Below are positions 1 through 7,625 of a stretch of 64,000 bases of DNA, piece after piece. Source of the stretch: Streptomyces caniscabiei (GTDB lineage Bacteria > Actinomycetota > Actinomycetes > Streptomycetales > Streptomycetaceae). The stretch lies in assembly GCF_014930365.1 (NCBI RefSeq), contig NZ_JABXWI010000008.1:1-64000 (forward strand), in the 5' to 3' direction. A program made the translations under genes and the position numbers. How positions within the stretch are numbered: position 1 is the first letter of the stretch; each line of letters opens with the position of its first letter. The notes beneath the pieces are model-generated. The model did no database searches. It saw only the letters and a program-made list of their open reading frames with translations, and was not told the DNA's origin.

Positions 1-49
1 CCCCACACGCACCGCAACGACGCGCACAGAAAAGCCGATCACGGCCACC

Positions 50-99
50 GTCAACCATCAGCTGGGATCGAACTGTCAAGCATCAACCGGGATCGGACA
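50..99. repeat. Two tandem 25-bp imperfect repeats, probable insertion-sequence end
   Basis: Two adjacent 25-bp units (50-74 and 75-99) share the pattern GTCAAnCATCAnCnGGGATC and are followed within a few bases by the decapitated decarboxylase frame. Multiple short terminal repeats at an element end are typical of IS21-like transposons (family knowledge). The transposase itself would lie left of the window, so the identity is inferred. Confidence 0.5.
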
Positions 100-106
100 G
101 CGCGAG

Positions 107-1204
107 ATGCTCCCCGAGCGGGTAGAGCTGTACTACGCGGCCAAGGCCAACCCGGAGCCGGAGATCCTCGCCGCGCTCGGCCCGTACGTCGACGGCTACG
201 AGGTCTCCTCCGGCGGCGAACTCGCCCACGTCGCCGAGGCGGTGCCGGGCCGCCCGCTGGCCTTCGGCGGGCCCGGCAAGACCCCCGACGAGATCCGGGC
301 CGCCCTGGAGCGGGGAGTCCGACGCTTCCACGTCGAGAGCGAGCACGACCTGCGCGTGCTCGCCGAGCTGGCCCGCCGGGCGGCGCCTGCCGAGCGGGTC
401 GGGGTGCTGCTCCGCTTCAACCTCGCGGTGGCGGACGGCTCGCTCGCGGGCAGCTCCCTCGCGATGGGCGGCCGCCCCACCCCCTTCGGCCTCGATCCCG
501 CACGGGCCCCGGACGTGCTCCGCCCTCTCACGGACGGCACCCACCCGCACCTCGAACTGCTCGGCGTCCACGCCCACTTGGCCAGCGGACTGGACGCACC
601 CGAACAACTCTCCGTGGCCCGGTCGATCGTGGAATGGGCCACGGGCCTGGGCGTACCGATCTCCGAGGTGAACGTGGGCGGCGGCATGGCCGTCGACTAC
701 ACGCGCCCCGAGAGCCGCTTCGACTGGCAGACGTACGGCGCGGGCCTGGCCCAACTCGCCGACGCCCACCCGGAACTGACGCTGCGTGTCGAACCCGGCC
801 GCGCGCTCACCGCGTACTGCGGCTGGTACGCCACCGAGGTGCTGGACGTGAAGCGCAGCCACGGCGGGGAGTTCGCCGTGGTCCGCGGCGGCACCCACCA
901 TCTGCGCACCCCGGCGACCAAGGGGCACGACCAGCCGTGCTCGGTGCTGGCGGTGGAGGAGTGGCCGTACCCCTGGCCGCGCCCGGAGGCCGAGGGGGAG
1001 TACGTCAGCCTCGCCGGCCAGCTGTGCACACCGAAGGACCTGCTCGCCCGGGACGCCCACGCCCCCGGGCTGCGCGCGGGGGACCGGGTGGCCTTCGCCC
1101 TCGCGGGCGCGTACGCCTGGAACATCTCGCACCACGACTTCCTGATGCATCCGCGCCCCGGCTTCCACTTCCTGGACCGGCCGATGGGGGAGGGTGACCG
1201 TTGA
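107..1204 (+). pseudogene. Type III PLP-dependent decarboxylase, 5'-truncated (siderophore SbnH/AcsE-like)
   Basis: The protein belongs to the alanine-racemase-fold Orn/DAP/Arg decarboxylase family. Visible marks are the PLP lysine motif YYAAKAN, HAHLASG, the glycine-rich NVGGGMAVDY and the late QLCTPKDLL segment that holds the family's active-site cysteine. Sequence details resemble decarboxylases that process citryl-diamino acid intermediates in carboxylate siderophore pathways. The PLP lysine is residue 13 counted from the ATG at 107, whereas it normally lies some 40-60 residues in. The frame stays open only to the repeat-bearing element end at 50-99. I see no good ribosome site before the ATG. 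The first strand and start are therefore probably lost and the gene is likely inactive or expressed from the element. The C-terminus looks complete. Confidence 0.75.
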
Positions 1205-1240
1205 CAGGTGGACGGGTCGGGCGCAGACTCGACCCCAGAA

Positions 1241-1258
1241 AGTGAACTGAATTTCACT
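1241..1258. promoter_or_regulatory. Inverted repeat upstream of pobA, candidate operator
   Basis: AGTGAA and TTCACT flank a 6-bp spacer in the 118-bp gap before pobA. Position and symmetry fit a regulator site, and pobA genes are commonly controlled by an adjacent or distant IclR/AraC-type PobR. No regulator gene for it is in this window. Confidence 0.4.
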
Positions 1259-1322
1259 AGACGAACAAGGTCGGCGCCCGGGGGACGGGACGCGGCTCGT
1301 CCTCAACGACGAGGAGTACTCA

Positions 1323-2522
1323 ATGCACACCACCGTCGGCATCATCGGCGGCGGCCCCGCGGGGCTGTTGCTGGCCCGCCTGCTGCACAACGCGGGAATC
1401 GACAGTGTGGTCCTGGAACGCAAGGACCGCACCTATGTCGAGCAGCGTCAGCGTGCCGGAATCCTGGAGCAGGCCACCGTCGACGTGCTGCGCTCCGCCG
1501 GGGCGGGCGCACGGCTGGACGCCGAGGGTATTCCCCACGACGGCATCGAGCTGCGCTTCGACGGCCGGGCCCACCGCGTCGACTTCCCCGAGCTGACCGG
1601 CGGCCGCCGCGTCTGGGTCTACGCCCAGACCGAGGTGGTCAAGGACCTCATCGCCCTCCAGCTCACCGACGGCGGACCGTTGCTGTTCGAGGCGGAGGTG
1701 CACGCGGTGGAGGGCGCCGACACCGACCGGCCCGTGATCCGGTACACCCACGAGGGCCGCGTGCAGACGCTGACCTGCGACTACGTGGTCGGCTGCGACG
1801 GTTTCCACGGCGTGGCCCGGGACGCGGTCCCCGAGGGGGTGCGGACCTCGTACGAGCGGACGTACCCCTACTCCTGGCTGGGCATCCTCGCCGACGCCCC
1901 GCCCGTCTACGAGGAGCTGATCTACGCCCACTCCGAACGCGGCTTCGCCCTGGCGAGCATGCGGTCCCCGTCCGTGAGCCGCCTCTACCTCCAGGTCCCG
2001 AACGGCACCGACCCGGCCGACTGGTCCGACGAACAGATCTGGGACGAGCTGGACGCCCGGTTCGCGCTGACCGCCAACCCGGGCTGGCGGCTCAAGCGGG
2101 GGCCCGTCACGTCCAAGGCGGTCCTGCCGATGCGCAGCCACGTCACCGAGCCGATGCGTCACGGCCGGCTCTTCCTGGCCGGGGACGCCGCCCACATCGT
2201 GCCGCCCACCGGCGCCAAGGGCCTCAACCTGGCCGCCACCGACGTCATCGTGCTGGCCCGCGCCTTCGCCCGGCTCAAGGAGACCGGCTCGACCGACCTG
2301 CTCGACGCGTACTCCGACACCTGTCTGCGCCGGGTCTGGCGGGCCGAGCACTTCTCGTACTTCATGACCACGACCCTCCACGCCGACCCTGGGCAGTCGC
2401 CGTTCGAGACCCGGCTCCAGCTCTCGCAGCTCGACCGCGTCGCCACCTCGCGCCACGCGGCTGCCGAACTCGCCGAGAACTACACGGGCCTCCCGCTCGA
2501 CGCGGGGCACCGGCCGTTGTAG
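1323..2522 (+). CDS. pobA: 4-hydroxybenzoate 3-monooxygenase
   Basis: This flavoprotein hydroxylates 4-hydroxybenzoate to protocatechuate with NAD(P)H and oxygen, feeding the beta-ketoadipate pathway. The 399-residue length matches the family (about 394). The N-terminal FAD fold has GIIGGGPAG near residue 6. A central VVGCDGFHG (about residue 158) is the second FAD/NAD contact. FLAGDAAHIVPPTGAKGLN near residue 285 is the hallmark third motif of PobA. ERKDRTYVEQRQRAGILEQ is also characteristic of true PobA rather than other aromatic hydroxylases. A GAGGAG ribosome site at 1311-1316 supports the ATG. The gene stands alone: the upstream decarboxylase remnant is 118 bp away and a strong hairpin follows. 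Confidence 0.95.
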   Translation: MHTTVGIIGGGPAGLLLARLLHNAGIDSVVLERKDRTYVEQRQRAGILEQATVDVLRSAGAGARLDAEGIPHDGIELRFDGRAHRVDFPELTGGRRVWVYAQTEVVKDLIALQLTDGGPLLFEAEVHAVEGADTDRPVIRYTHEGRVQTLTCDYVVGCDGFHGVARDAVPEGVRTSYERTYPYSWLGILADAPPVYEELIYAHSERGFALASMRSPSVSRLYLQVPNGTDPADWSDEQIWDELDARFALTANPGWRLKRGPVTSKAVLPMRSHVTEPMRHGRLFLAGDAAHIVPPTGAKGLNLAATDVIVLARAFARLKETGSTDLLDAYSDTCLRRVWRAEHFSYFMTTTLHADPGQSPFETRLQLSQLDRVATSRHAAAELAENYTGLPLDAGHRPL

Positions 2523-2544
2523 CCCCGCGGCCGGGCGCAGCTGC

Positions 2545-2579
2545 GGGCGCTCCCCCTGCGCGCGGCAGGGGGAGCGCCC
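2545..2579. terminator. Bidirectional hairpin terminator between pobA and the DUF6479 gene
   Basis: A perfect 14-bp stem (2545-2558 with 2566-2579) encloses a 7-base loop. It lies between two convergent genes 72 bp apart, so it can end both transcripts. There is no T-run, as is usual in Streptomyces. Confidence 0.85.
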
Positions 2580-2594
2580 GAAAGGCTGCCGGTG

Positions 2595-2957
2595 TCAGTG
2601 GGCGCCGAGGCCGCCGCTGCCGAACCCACCGCTGCTGTTCTTGCCCCAGCGCGGTCGCTTCTTGTCCGGGCTCGGCCGGGTCCCCTGGTTGCCGTGCACC
2701 TCGTACGGTGTCAGTCGGCGGTCGCTCTGGGGGATCTCGTCCGGTTCGCGGAGCAGCCGCTCCTCATGGACAGGGCCCCCCTCCGGGATCCGGGGCTGCT
2801 CGTCGGGGCGCGGGCGGCGCGGCTCGCGGGCGCGTACGCGGGCGCCCAGCCAGAGTGCGCCGATCAGCATGGCCACCACCACGACGCCTGCCAGGAACGG
2901 GGCGATACCGCCCAGGACGCTGCGTTCTGCGGCTATATCAGTCCATTCCATGTTCAT
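2595..2957 (-). CDS. DUF6479-type single-pass membrane protein
   Basis: A 120-residue protein with one hydrophobic segment (about residues 16-38, GGIAPFLAGVVVVAMLIGALWLGARV), followed by a charged proline- and arginine-rich tail that contains LTPYEVHGNQGTRPSPDKKRPRW and ends in a glycine/serine run. This layout and the LTPYEV-HGN motif are those of the Streptomyces DUF6479 family, whose function is unknown. A second ATG lies at codon 3, so the start could be 6 bp shorter. It converges on pobA and shares its terminator. Confidence 0.75.
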   Translation of the reverse strand: MNMEWTDIAAERSVLGGIAPFLAGVVVVAMLIGALWLGARVRAREPRRPRPDEQPRIPEGGPVHEERLLREPDEIPQSDRRLTPYEVHGNQGTRPSPDKKRPRWGKNSSGGFGSGGLGAH

Positions 2958-3120
2958 AAGGGATGAATACCCCCAATATGTCGAGTGAACCGGCCCCGTT
3001 CCGCAGGGGCGGCCCGGGAGCGGACGGGTGCCCCACCCGGCATCGGGGGAAACGGAATCCCGCGAACCGGGCGCGGGGCGGGCGCCGGTGTTTGGCGGGG
3101 GCGGCTCCGGCTACCCGCCC

Positions 3121-3501
3121 GTGGTGACCTCGACGACGACATCCCACCAGGAACTCATCCGGTTCCTCGAGGACCGCTTCGCCTGTGCGCAGGCCTGTAC
3201 CGAATGTGCGCGTGCCTGCGCGCTGCGGGCGAGCCTCGCCGATCCCGGCGGCCCCGAGGGTCAGGAGAAGATGCGACGCAAGGGCATCATGTGCGCGGAG
3301 GTGTGCGACGCCACGTGCAGGGTGCTCTCCGAACAGACCAGCCTCGACGAGGGCGCCATCCGGCTCCAGGTGGAGTGGTGCCGGACCGTCGCCCTGGAGT
3401 GCGCCCGCGTCTTCGACGACACCCCCGGCGCCGAGGACGGCGCCAAGACCTGCCGCGAGTGCGCCCAGGCCTGCACGGACTTCCTCGCCGTCCTCCGCTG
3501 A
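3121..3501 (+). CDS. DUF326 cysteine-rich four-helix-bundle protein, probably copper-binding
   Basis: About 126 residues with regularly spaced cysteines: CAQACTECARAC, CAEVCDATC, WC, EC and CRECAQACTDF. This is the DUF326 pattern, in which cysteines line the core of a four-helix bundle; characterised members bind copper(I), so a metal storage or detoxification role is likely. The start is taken as GTG 3121 (or 3124) because homologous sequence begins at the TSTTTSHQELIRFLEDRF segment. The ribosome site is poor. The open frame upstream to 3028 lacks family features. Confidence 0.8.
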   Translation: MVTSTTTSHQELIRFLEDRFACAQACTECARACALRASLADPGGPEGQEKMRRKGIMCAEVCDATCRVLSEQTSLDEGAIRLQVEWCRTVALECARVFDDTPGAEDGAKTCRECAQACTDFLAVLR

Positions 3502-3560
3502 GCCGCCGCGCCGCTCCCCGTGCCGTGAAAAGGGGGTCGCCCTCGCCTGTTCCCAATTAC

Positions 3561-3574
3561 TGGAACACGTTCTA
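3561..3574. promoter_or_regulatory. Perfect KstR-type operator upstream of the acyl-CoA dehydrogenase
   Basis: TGGAACACGTTCTA fits the KstR consensus TNNAACNNGTTNNA at every fixed base. KstR is the TetR-family repressor of steroid and cholesterol catabolism in mycolic-acid actinobacteria. The site ends 43 bp before the GTG of the following gene, where it could overlap the promoter. Confidence 0.7.
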
Positions 3575-3617
3575 GCGTGTGCGCCGTCAGGTAGGCCCTG
3601 GGGAGCCTGGAGGCGCC

Positions 3618-4796
3618 GTGCACCTCGAATACACGCCCGAGCAGCAGCGGCTGCGCACCGAACTGCGCGCCTACTTCGCCGAGTTGGTCCCGGACGGCGC
3701 CTACACCCGCCATGCCGACCCGGCCGCCCAGAAGCGGTTCTACCGGGAGACCATCCGCCGCCTCGGCGGTGACGGCTGGCTCGGCGTGGGCTGGCCCGAG
3801 GAGTACGGCGGACGCGGTCTGACCGCCATCGAACAGTTCGTCTTCTTCGACGAGGCCGCCCAGGCCGGCGTCCCCCTGCCGCTGATGGCGCTCAACACCG
3901 TCGGGCCGACGATCATGCAGTACGGCACCGAGGAGCAGAAGTCGTACTTCCTGCCGCGCGTCCTCTCCGGCGAGATCGACTTCGCCATCGGCTACAGCGA
4001 GCCGGACGCCGGCACGGACCTGGCCTCCCTGAAGACCCGCGCGGTCCGGGACGGCGACGAGTACGTCGTCAACGGCCAGAAGATCTGGACGACCAACGGC
4101 GACACGGCCGACTGGGTGTGGCTGGCGACCCGCACCGACCCCGACGCGCCGCCCCACAAGGGCATCACCATGCTCCTCGTCCCGACCACGGAACCCGGCT
4201 ACTCCTGCACCCTCATCAACACCCTCGCCTCCCACGACACCACCGCCAGCTACTACGAGGACATCCGCGTCCCCGTCTCCCGCCGCGTCGGCGAGGAGAA
4301 CAAGGGCTGGCGGCTGATCACCAACCAGCTCAACCACGAACGCGTCACCCTCGCCGCCCACGGCACGATGGCCATCCGCTCCCTGCACAACGTGCAGCGC
4401 TGGGCCATGGAGACCAAACTCGTCGACGGCCGCCGCGTCGTCGACCTGCCCTGGGTCCGCCGCCGCCTCGCCCAGACCCACACCAAGCTCGACGCCCTTC
4501 GACTCCTCAACTGGCGCATGGTCAGCGCCCTCCAGGACGGCACCCTCACCCCCCAGGACGCCTCCGCCGTCAAGGTCTACGGCTCCGAGGCCCGCCGGGA
4601 CGCGTACGCCTGGCTCATGGAGATCGTCGCCGCCGCGGGCGCACTCAAGGAGGGCTCGGCCGGCGCGGTCCTCCACGGCGAACTCGAACGCGGCTACCGC
4701 TCGGCCGTCATCTTCACCTTCGGCGGCGGCAACAACGAGATCCAGCGCGAGATCATCTCGTGGATCGGCCTGGGAATGCCCCGAGTACGGCGCTGA
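3618..4796 (+). CDS. Acyl-CoA dehydrogenase, steroid side-chain (FadE26/ChsE4) type
   Basis: A 392-residue acyl-CoA dehydrogenase that would introduce an alpha,beta double bond into an acyl-CoA, passing electrons from FAD to ETF. Seen in the sequence: the N-terminal helical domain, GWLGVGWPEEYGG, the FAD/substrate strand FAIGYSEPDAGTDLASLKT, KIWTTNGDTADW, and the C-terminal FTFGGGNNEIQREII. The N-terminal YTPEQQRLRTELRAYF and the C-terminus resemble alpha subunits of the heterotetrameric FadE enzymes of cholesterol side-chain oxidation. No partner subunit lies next to it. GTG 3618 is preferred because TGGAGG stands 5-9 bases before it. A KstR-type operator lies just upstream. A role in ordinary fatty or branched acyl-CoA oxidation cannot be excluded. 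Confidence 0.85.
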   Translation: MHLEYTPEQQRLRTELRAYFAELVPDGAYTRHADPAAQKRFYRETIRRLGGDGWLGVGWPEEYGGRGLTAIEQFVFFDEAAQAGVPLPLMALNTVGPTIMQYGTEEQKSYFLPRVLSGEIDFAIGYSEPDAGTDLASLKTRAVRDGDEYVVNGQKIWTTNGDTADWVWLATRTDPDAPPHKGITMLLVPTTEPGYSCTLINTLASHDTTASYYEDIRVPVSRRVGEENKGWRLITNQLNHERVTLAAHGTMAIRSLHNVQRWAMETKLVDGRRVVDLPWVRRRLAQTHTKLDALRLLNWRMVSALQDGTLTPQDASAVKVYGSEARRDAYAWLMEIVAAAGALKEGSAGAVLHGELERGYRSAVIFTFGGGNNEIQREIISWIGLGMPRVRR

Positions 4797-4816
4797 GCGT
4801 GTGTGACGAGGATTTT

Positions 4817-4846
4817 TAGTTGGCACAAAAGAGGGATAGTTGGCAC
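4817..4846. repeat. Direct repeat TAGTTGGCAC, two copies 20 bp apart
   Basis: The 10-mer occurs at 4817-4826 and 4837-4846 in the short gap between the acyl-CoA dehydrogenase and the defence operon. It could mark an island edge or bind a protein. Nothing else supports a function. Confidence 0.35.
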
Positions 4847-4862
4847 CAAGATCACGACATTC

Positions 4863-5369
4863 TCAAAGGTGACGGCGCATCACTTCAATGCACTCGGCTC
4901 GAGCGGCATTTGATCGGTCCCGCGGATACGGCACCCCGAGGTTCATGCCGCTGTCCGTGGTGATCGGCGGCTGATCCCAGGCGAGGCTCATCTGTGCCCC
5001 GGCCTCCGCCCTGGCCGTGGCCACAAGCGTCGCGTAGGGGCCCGCGACCGCCGATGCCTCGATCTGGAGCCATGCCTGGTGGAATGCCAGCCGGGCCAGA
5101 AGGCCGCTGACCTCGTCGGTGAGCTGTTGTCGTACGGTGGAGGAGGATTTGGGGCGTCGTCGTATGCGGTACGGCATTTCCAGGTACTCCTCGACCGCTG
5201 TCAGGGCTTCCGCGAAGGTCCTGGCCCGACGTTCTTTGCGTACGGCCCGTTGGTTGAGGGCGTACGTCACGAAGGCGCCGAAGAGGGCGATGAAGGGGAC
5301 GATCAATGCGGCGGTCTGGGCCCAGGTCCAGCCGCCGTCCGTCGCTTGTGCCGCCGCGATGACCGCCAC
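4863..5369 (-). CDS. Single-pass membrane protein, candidate CBASS effector
   Basis: The predicted 168-residue protein has one clear N-terminal transmembrane helix (AALIVPFIALFGAFVTYAL), then a basic stretch (RAVRKERRARTF) and a helical cytosolic domain. I do not recognise the family. It is the last gene of a type II CBASS operon, where the effector usually sits, and small membrane proteins that permeabilise the inner membrane are a common CBASS effector class, so the role is inferred from context. GTG 5369 is preferred because GGAGG stands about 10 bases ahead; an ATG at 5414 would add 15 residues without a ribosome site. Its start overlaps the end of the E2-like gene by 67 bp, suggesting coupled translation. 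Confidence 0.55.
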   Translation of the reverse strand: MAVIAAAQATDGGWTWAQTAALIVPFIALFGAFVTYALNQRAVRKERRARTFAEALTAVEEYLEMPYRIRRRPKSSSTVRQQLTDEVSGLLARLAFHQAWLQIEASAVAGPYATLVATARAEAGAQMSLAWDQPPITTDSGMNLGVPYPRDRSNAARAECIEVMRRHL

Positions 5370-5836
5370 GCACCACCCTCCGGCATGCCGTGAGGCGCAT
5401 CCTCTACGAGCCACTGGCCGCCCTGCTCACCGCCGGTGAGCCGCCAGTAGTTTTCGAGGAACAAGTGTGTGCGGACTATCTCGATGAGGTCCAGTAGCCC
5501 TTTCGAACTCGTCCAGCGTCGCTCTTCCGGGTCGAGCGGGTACCAGAGGCAGAGGGCGTCGTCGAACCTGTATCGGTGCTTTGACGGGACTCCGGGCTTG
5601 GCGTGCACGCGGGGGAAGTCCTCGGGCCGCTGGCCGTAGAGGGGGTAGGGCGGGTTCGAGTGGAAGCGGATCCGGACGTCGATGGGGTCGGGTTCGCCTA
5701 TGACGTCGAGGCCGGCGAGTTCGTACGTCAACGACCCTTGGTCGTAGGTGTGTTGGAGCGCGTCGCCGAAGTGTTGCCGGGCGTCCCGTTCGAGCGGGGC
5801 CCACCATGACGGCTGGACCCCGTACCAAAGGGGCAT
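5303..5836 (-). CDS. Stand-alone E2-like (UBC-fold) protein of a short type II CBASS system
   Basis: 177 residues with the prokaryotic E2 signature: RIRFHSNPPYPL, a histidine at about residue 87 (SKHRYR), then FDDALCLWYP with the presumed catalytic cysteine at about residue 96, followed by WRLTGGEQGGQW. In full type II CBASS this domain is fused to an E1 as Cap2; short systems keep only the E2-like part, which acts on the CD-NTase and controls its activity. It begins 5 bp after the CD-NTase stop, and the downstream membrane gene overlaps its 3' end. The last 25 or so residues (from PEGGAWRSS) are basic and low in complexity, so the functional domain probably ends before the overlap. No E1 or JAB protease gene is nearby. 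Confidence 0.8.
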   Translation of the reverse strand: MPLWYGVQPSWWAPLERDARQHFGDALQHTYDQGSLTYELAGLDVIGEPDPIDVRIRFHSNPPYPLYGQRPEDFPRVHAKPGVPSKHRYRFDDALCLWYPLDPEERRWTSSKGLLDLIEIVRTHLFLENYWRLTGGEQGGQWLVEDAPHGMPEGGAWRSSRRHKRRTAAGPGPRPPH

Positions 5837-5841
5837 GGCGG

Positions 5842-6873
5842 TCAGTCTCCCCAGGCCCGGGGCCGGGTTGACGTGCCCAGCCGGGTGGCGAGCCCCAGTC
5901 CTGAGGCAGCCGTACCGCCCGCGAGGACGGTCCGGGCGAGGCGCGCGGCCTCCTCCGGGGTGCCGTCCGCGTCCGGCACGAGCTCCGGGAGTACCTGGTG
6001 CAGCGCGTGTTGCGCGCTGAGCGGGCGCCCGGCCTTCTCATGGTCGATCGCGAGGTCGATGTACTTTTTGGCGGTGTGCAGCCGCTTGTGCACATCCCGG
6101 CGCGGCATGTTGAGCGGGATCGGGCCGGCCACCCCAGCCGGGTCGGGCGTCTGACCCTTGTCGATCTCGTCCGCCGCATAAGTGAAGAAGATCTGCAGCG
6201 CGTTGATCAGCGGCATGGGCTCCTCGAGGCACCCCAGGCAGAGGGCCTTGATGTTCCAGGAGCACATCGGCTTGCTGTGCGTGCAGTTCCAGTGCTTCAA
6301 AAGCCGGACCGTTCGAGCGAAGACCACCCTGGTGTCCTCAATCGCCTGGAGCACCATCCGGGTGTGGGTGATCGGGTCGGCGCGGTCCCACTGGTCCGTG
6401 ATCTTCGTGTTCGGGATGTACAGCCCACGACCCGAGGGGTGCGGGAGCGCGGTCATCACGTCCGCGGTGAAGTCGATCTGCCCCGGCGTGACCGGGTCGC
6501 CGAAGCGTACGAGCACGGCGCGGCGCCGGCCTTCTACCTCGATGGTGAGATTGTCGAACTCGTCATCGAGGTCCTCATGGATCACCTCGCGGACCATCTC
6601 CATGAGGTCCAGGGCGCTCTTCTTACCGGGGCCGTACGGCTCGGCGTCCTTCTTGGTGAGGACGACGCCGAGGTCGACGTCGGTCAGGGGGGTGTTGGCG
6701 TCGCCGTGCGCGACGCTCCCGTTGTAGTAGGTGGTGGAGCCGGGGAAGGCCCGGCGCGCGGACGCGGCCAGGAGCAGGCGGCGGCGCTTGGCCTCAGCGA
6801 GTTCCTCGTCGGTCACCTGGATCTTGCGGCGTCCTTCGTCGAGGAGCTGCGCAAGGGTCTCTTTTCGAACCAT
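5842..6873 (-). CDS. CD-NTase (cGAS/DncV-like nucleotidyltransferase) of CBASS
   Basis: This 343-residue enzyme should make a cyclic oligonucleotide alarm signal on phage infection. The catalytic signature is intact: GS at residues 52-53, TDVDLGVVL with aspartates 65 and 67, and a third acidic residue at about 134 in GQIDFTADV. A C-terminal helical domain (about 180-300) completes the CD-NTase fold. The ATG at 6873 follows a near-perfect AAGGAGG; the open frame reaches to 6918 but lacks a better start. The C-terminus ends in RAWGD, of interest because type II systems modify the CD-NTase C-terminus. It is followed after 5 bp by the E2-like gene and preceded 60 bp upstream by a small basic protein gene. 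The nucleotide product cannot be told from sequence alone. Confidence 0.88.
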   Translation of the reverse strand: MVRKETLAQLLDEGRRKIQVTDEELAEAKRRRLLLAASARRAFPGSTTYYNGSVAHGDANTPLTDVDLGVVLTKKDAEPYGPGKKSALDLMEMVREVIHEDLDDEFDNLTIEVEGRRRAVLVRFGDPVTPGQIDFTADVMTALPHPSGRGLYIPNTKITDQWDRADPITHTRMVLQAIEDTRVVFARTVRLLKHWNCTHSKPMCSWNIKALCLGCLEEPMPLINALQIFFTYAADEIDKGQTPDPAGVAGPIPLNMPRRDVHKRLHTAKKYIDLAIDHEKAGRPLSAQHALHQVLPELVPDADGTPEEAARLARTVLAGGTAASGLGLATRLGTSTRPRAWGD

Positions 6874-6933
6874 TGATACCTCCTTGCGCTGGAGGGAGAC
6901 GAGACTTCGGCCTCCCACCAGCGCGAGACGTTC

Positions 6934-7098
6934 CTACTTCTCGCGGCGGACACCCTTGAACGGAGTGCCGTCCGTTTTCCCGTCCATGAAGCGGCCGTTC
7001 TCACCTCGCTTTGTCCACGTGGCGGTCCGGGGATTGAGGATCTGACTCCGCCGGGAGACGCTGCCGCGACGGAAACCCTTGCCAGTGTTCGTAGCCAT
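6934..7098 (-). CDS. Small basic protein, first gene of the CBASS operon
   Basis: A 54-residue protein starting MATNTGKGFRRGSV and ending FMDGKTDGTPFKGVRREK. It is strongly basic, glycine-rich, without a membrane segment, and has the look of a conserved family rather than noise: GKGFRRG, NPRTATWTKR and GRFMDGK-DG-PFKGVR read as discrete motifs. I cannot assign a function. ATG 7098 is preferred over ATG 7119 because the AAGGG of the ribosome site lies between them. It is co-directional with the CD-NTase gene (60-bp gap), so it is likely part of the defence transcript, perhaps nucleic-acid-binding or an accessory of the CD-NTase. Confidence 0.6.
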   Translation of the reverse strand: MATNTGKGFRRGSVSRRSQILNPRTATWTKRGENGRFMDGKTDGTPFKGVRREK

Positions 7099-7131
7099 GT
7101 GCCCATCACCCTTCGTCATCGACGCTCAGTC

Positions 7132-7167
7132 GATTGCAAGATCGACATCAATACCGATCTTGCAATC
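7132..7167. promoter_or_regulatory. 13-bp perfect inverted repeat, operator between CBASS operon and its regulators
   Basis: GATTGCAAGATCG (7132-7144) and its exact complement (7155-7167) flank a 10-bp spacer in the 144-bp gap between the divergent small-protein and XRE starts. It is the obvious target for the XRE-family protein and can repress both directions. Confidence 0.8.
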
Positions 7168-7242
7168 AGGAGGTTAGAGGAGATGCTTCGACTTTCGCAA
7201 GTGGTACCTGATGTGTAACCATGCGCGAGAGAGGAGGAGATC

Positions 7243-7614
7243 GTGAACGAGCGGATTGCAGCAGGACGGTTTGACGCGGTCGCGTTTCACACAGCCCTGG
7301 ATCGCACGCGTCAGGAGCGCGGCCTTCTCTGGAAGGACGTGGCCCAGCAGGCGGGTGTCAGTGCTTCGACGCTGACGAGGTTGGCTCAGGGGCGGCGGCC
7401 CGACGTGGATGGGCTCGCGGCCCTCGTCACATGGGCCAATCTGAGCGCAGATGATTTTGTTCGCCGGACCGACGAACCGCGCAGTCAAGACACGTTGACC
7501 AAAGTGGCTACGCATCTGCGGGGCGATCGCAACCTCACTCCTGAGGCCGCAGAAGCCCTCGAAGCTCTGATCACCGTCGCCTACAACCAGTTGGTGACCG
7601 ATCAGCCGGAGTAG
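7243..7614 (+). CDS. XRE-family repressor, CapH-like
   Basis: A 123-residue protein with an N-terminal helix-turn-helix (about residues 20-60: RTRQERGLLWKDVAQQAGVSASTLTRLAQGRRPDVDGL) and a helical tail that may dimerise. It probably represses the divergent CBASS operon by binding the 13-bp inverted repeat. With the ImmA/IrrE-type protease 11 bp downstream it forms the regulator-plus-peptidase pair called CapH/CapP in other CBASS loci, where the peptidase cleaves the repressor in response to stress. GTG 7243 is fixed by GAGGAGGA at 7231-7238. Confidence 0.8.
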   Translation: MNERIAAGRFDAVAFHTALDRTRQERGLLWKDVAQQAGVSASTLTRLAQGRRPDVDGLAALVTWANLSADDFVRRTDEPRSQDTLTKVATHLRGDRNLTPEAAEALEALITVAYNQLVTDQPE

Positions 7615-7625
7615 GGGAGCTCCCT

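Noticed and set aside
83..2510. Long minus-strand open frames opposite the decarboxylase and pobA genes
   Set aside because: They are antisense shadows caused by high third-position GC, without family motifs.
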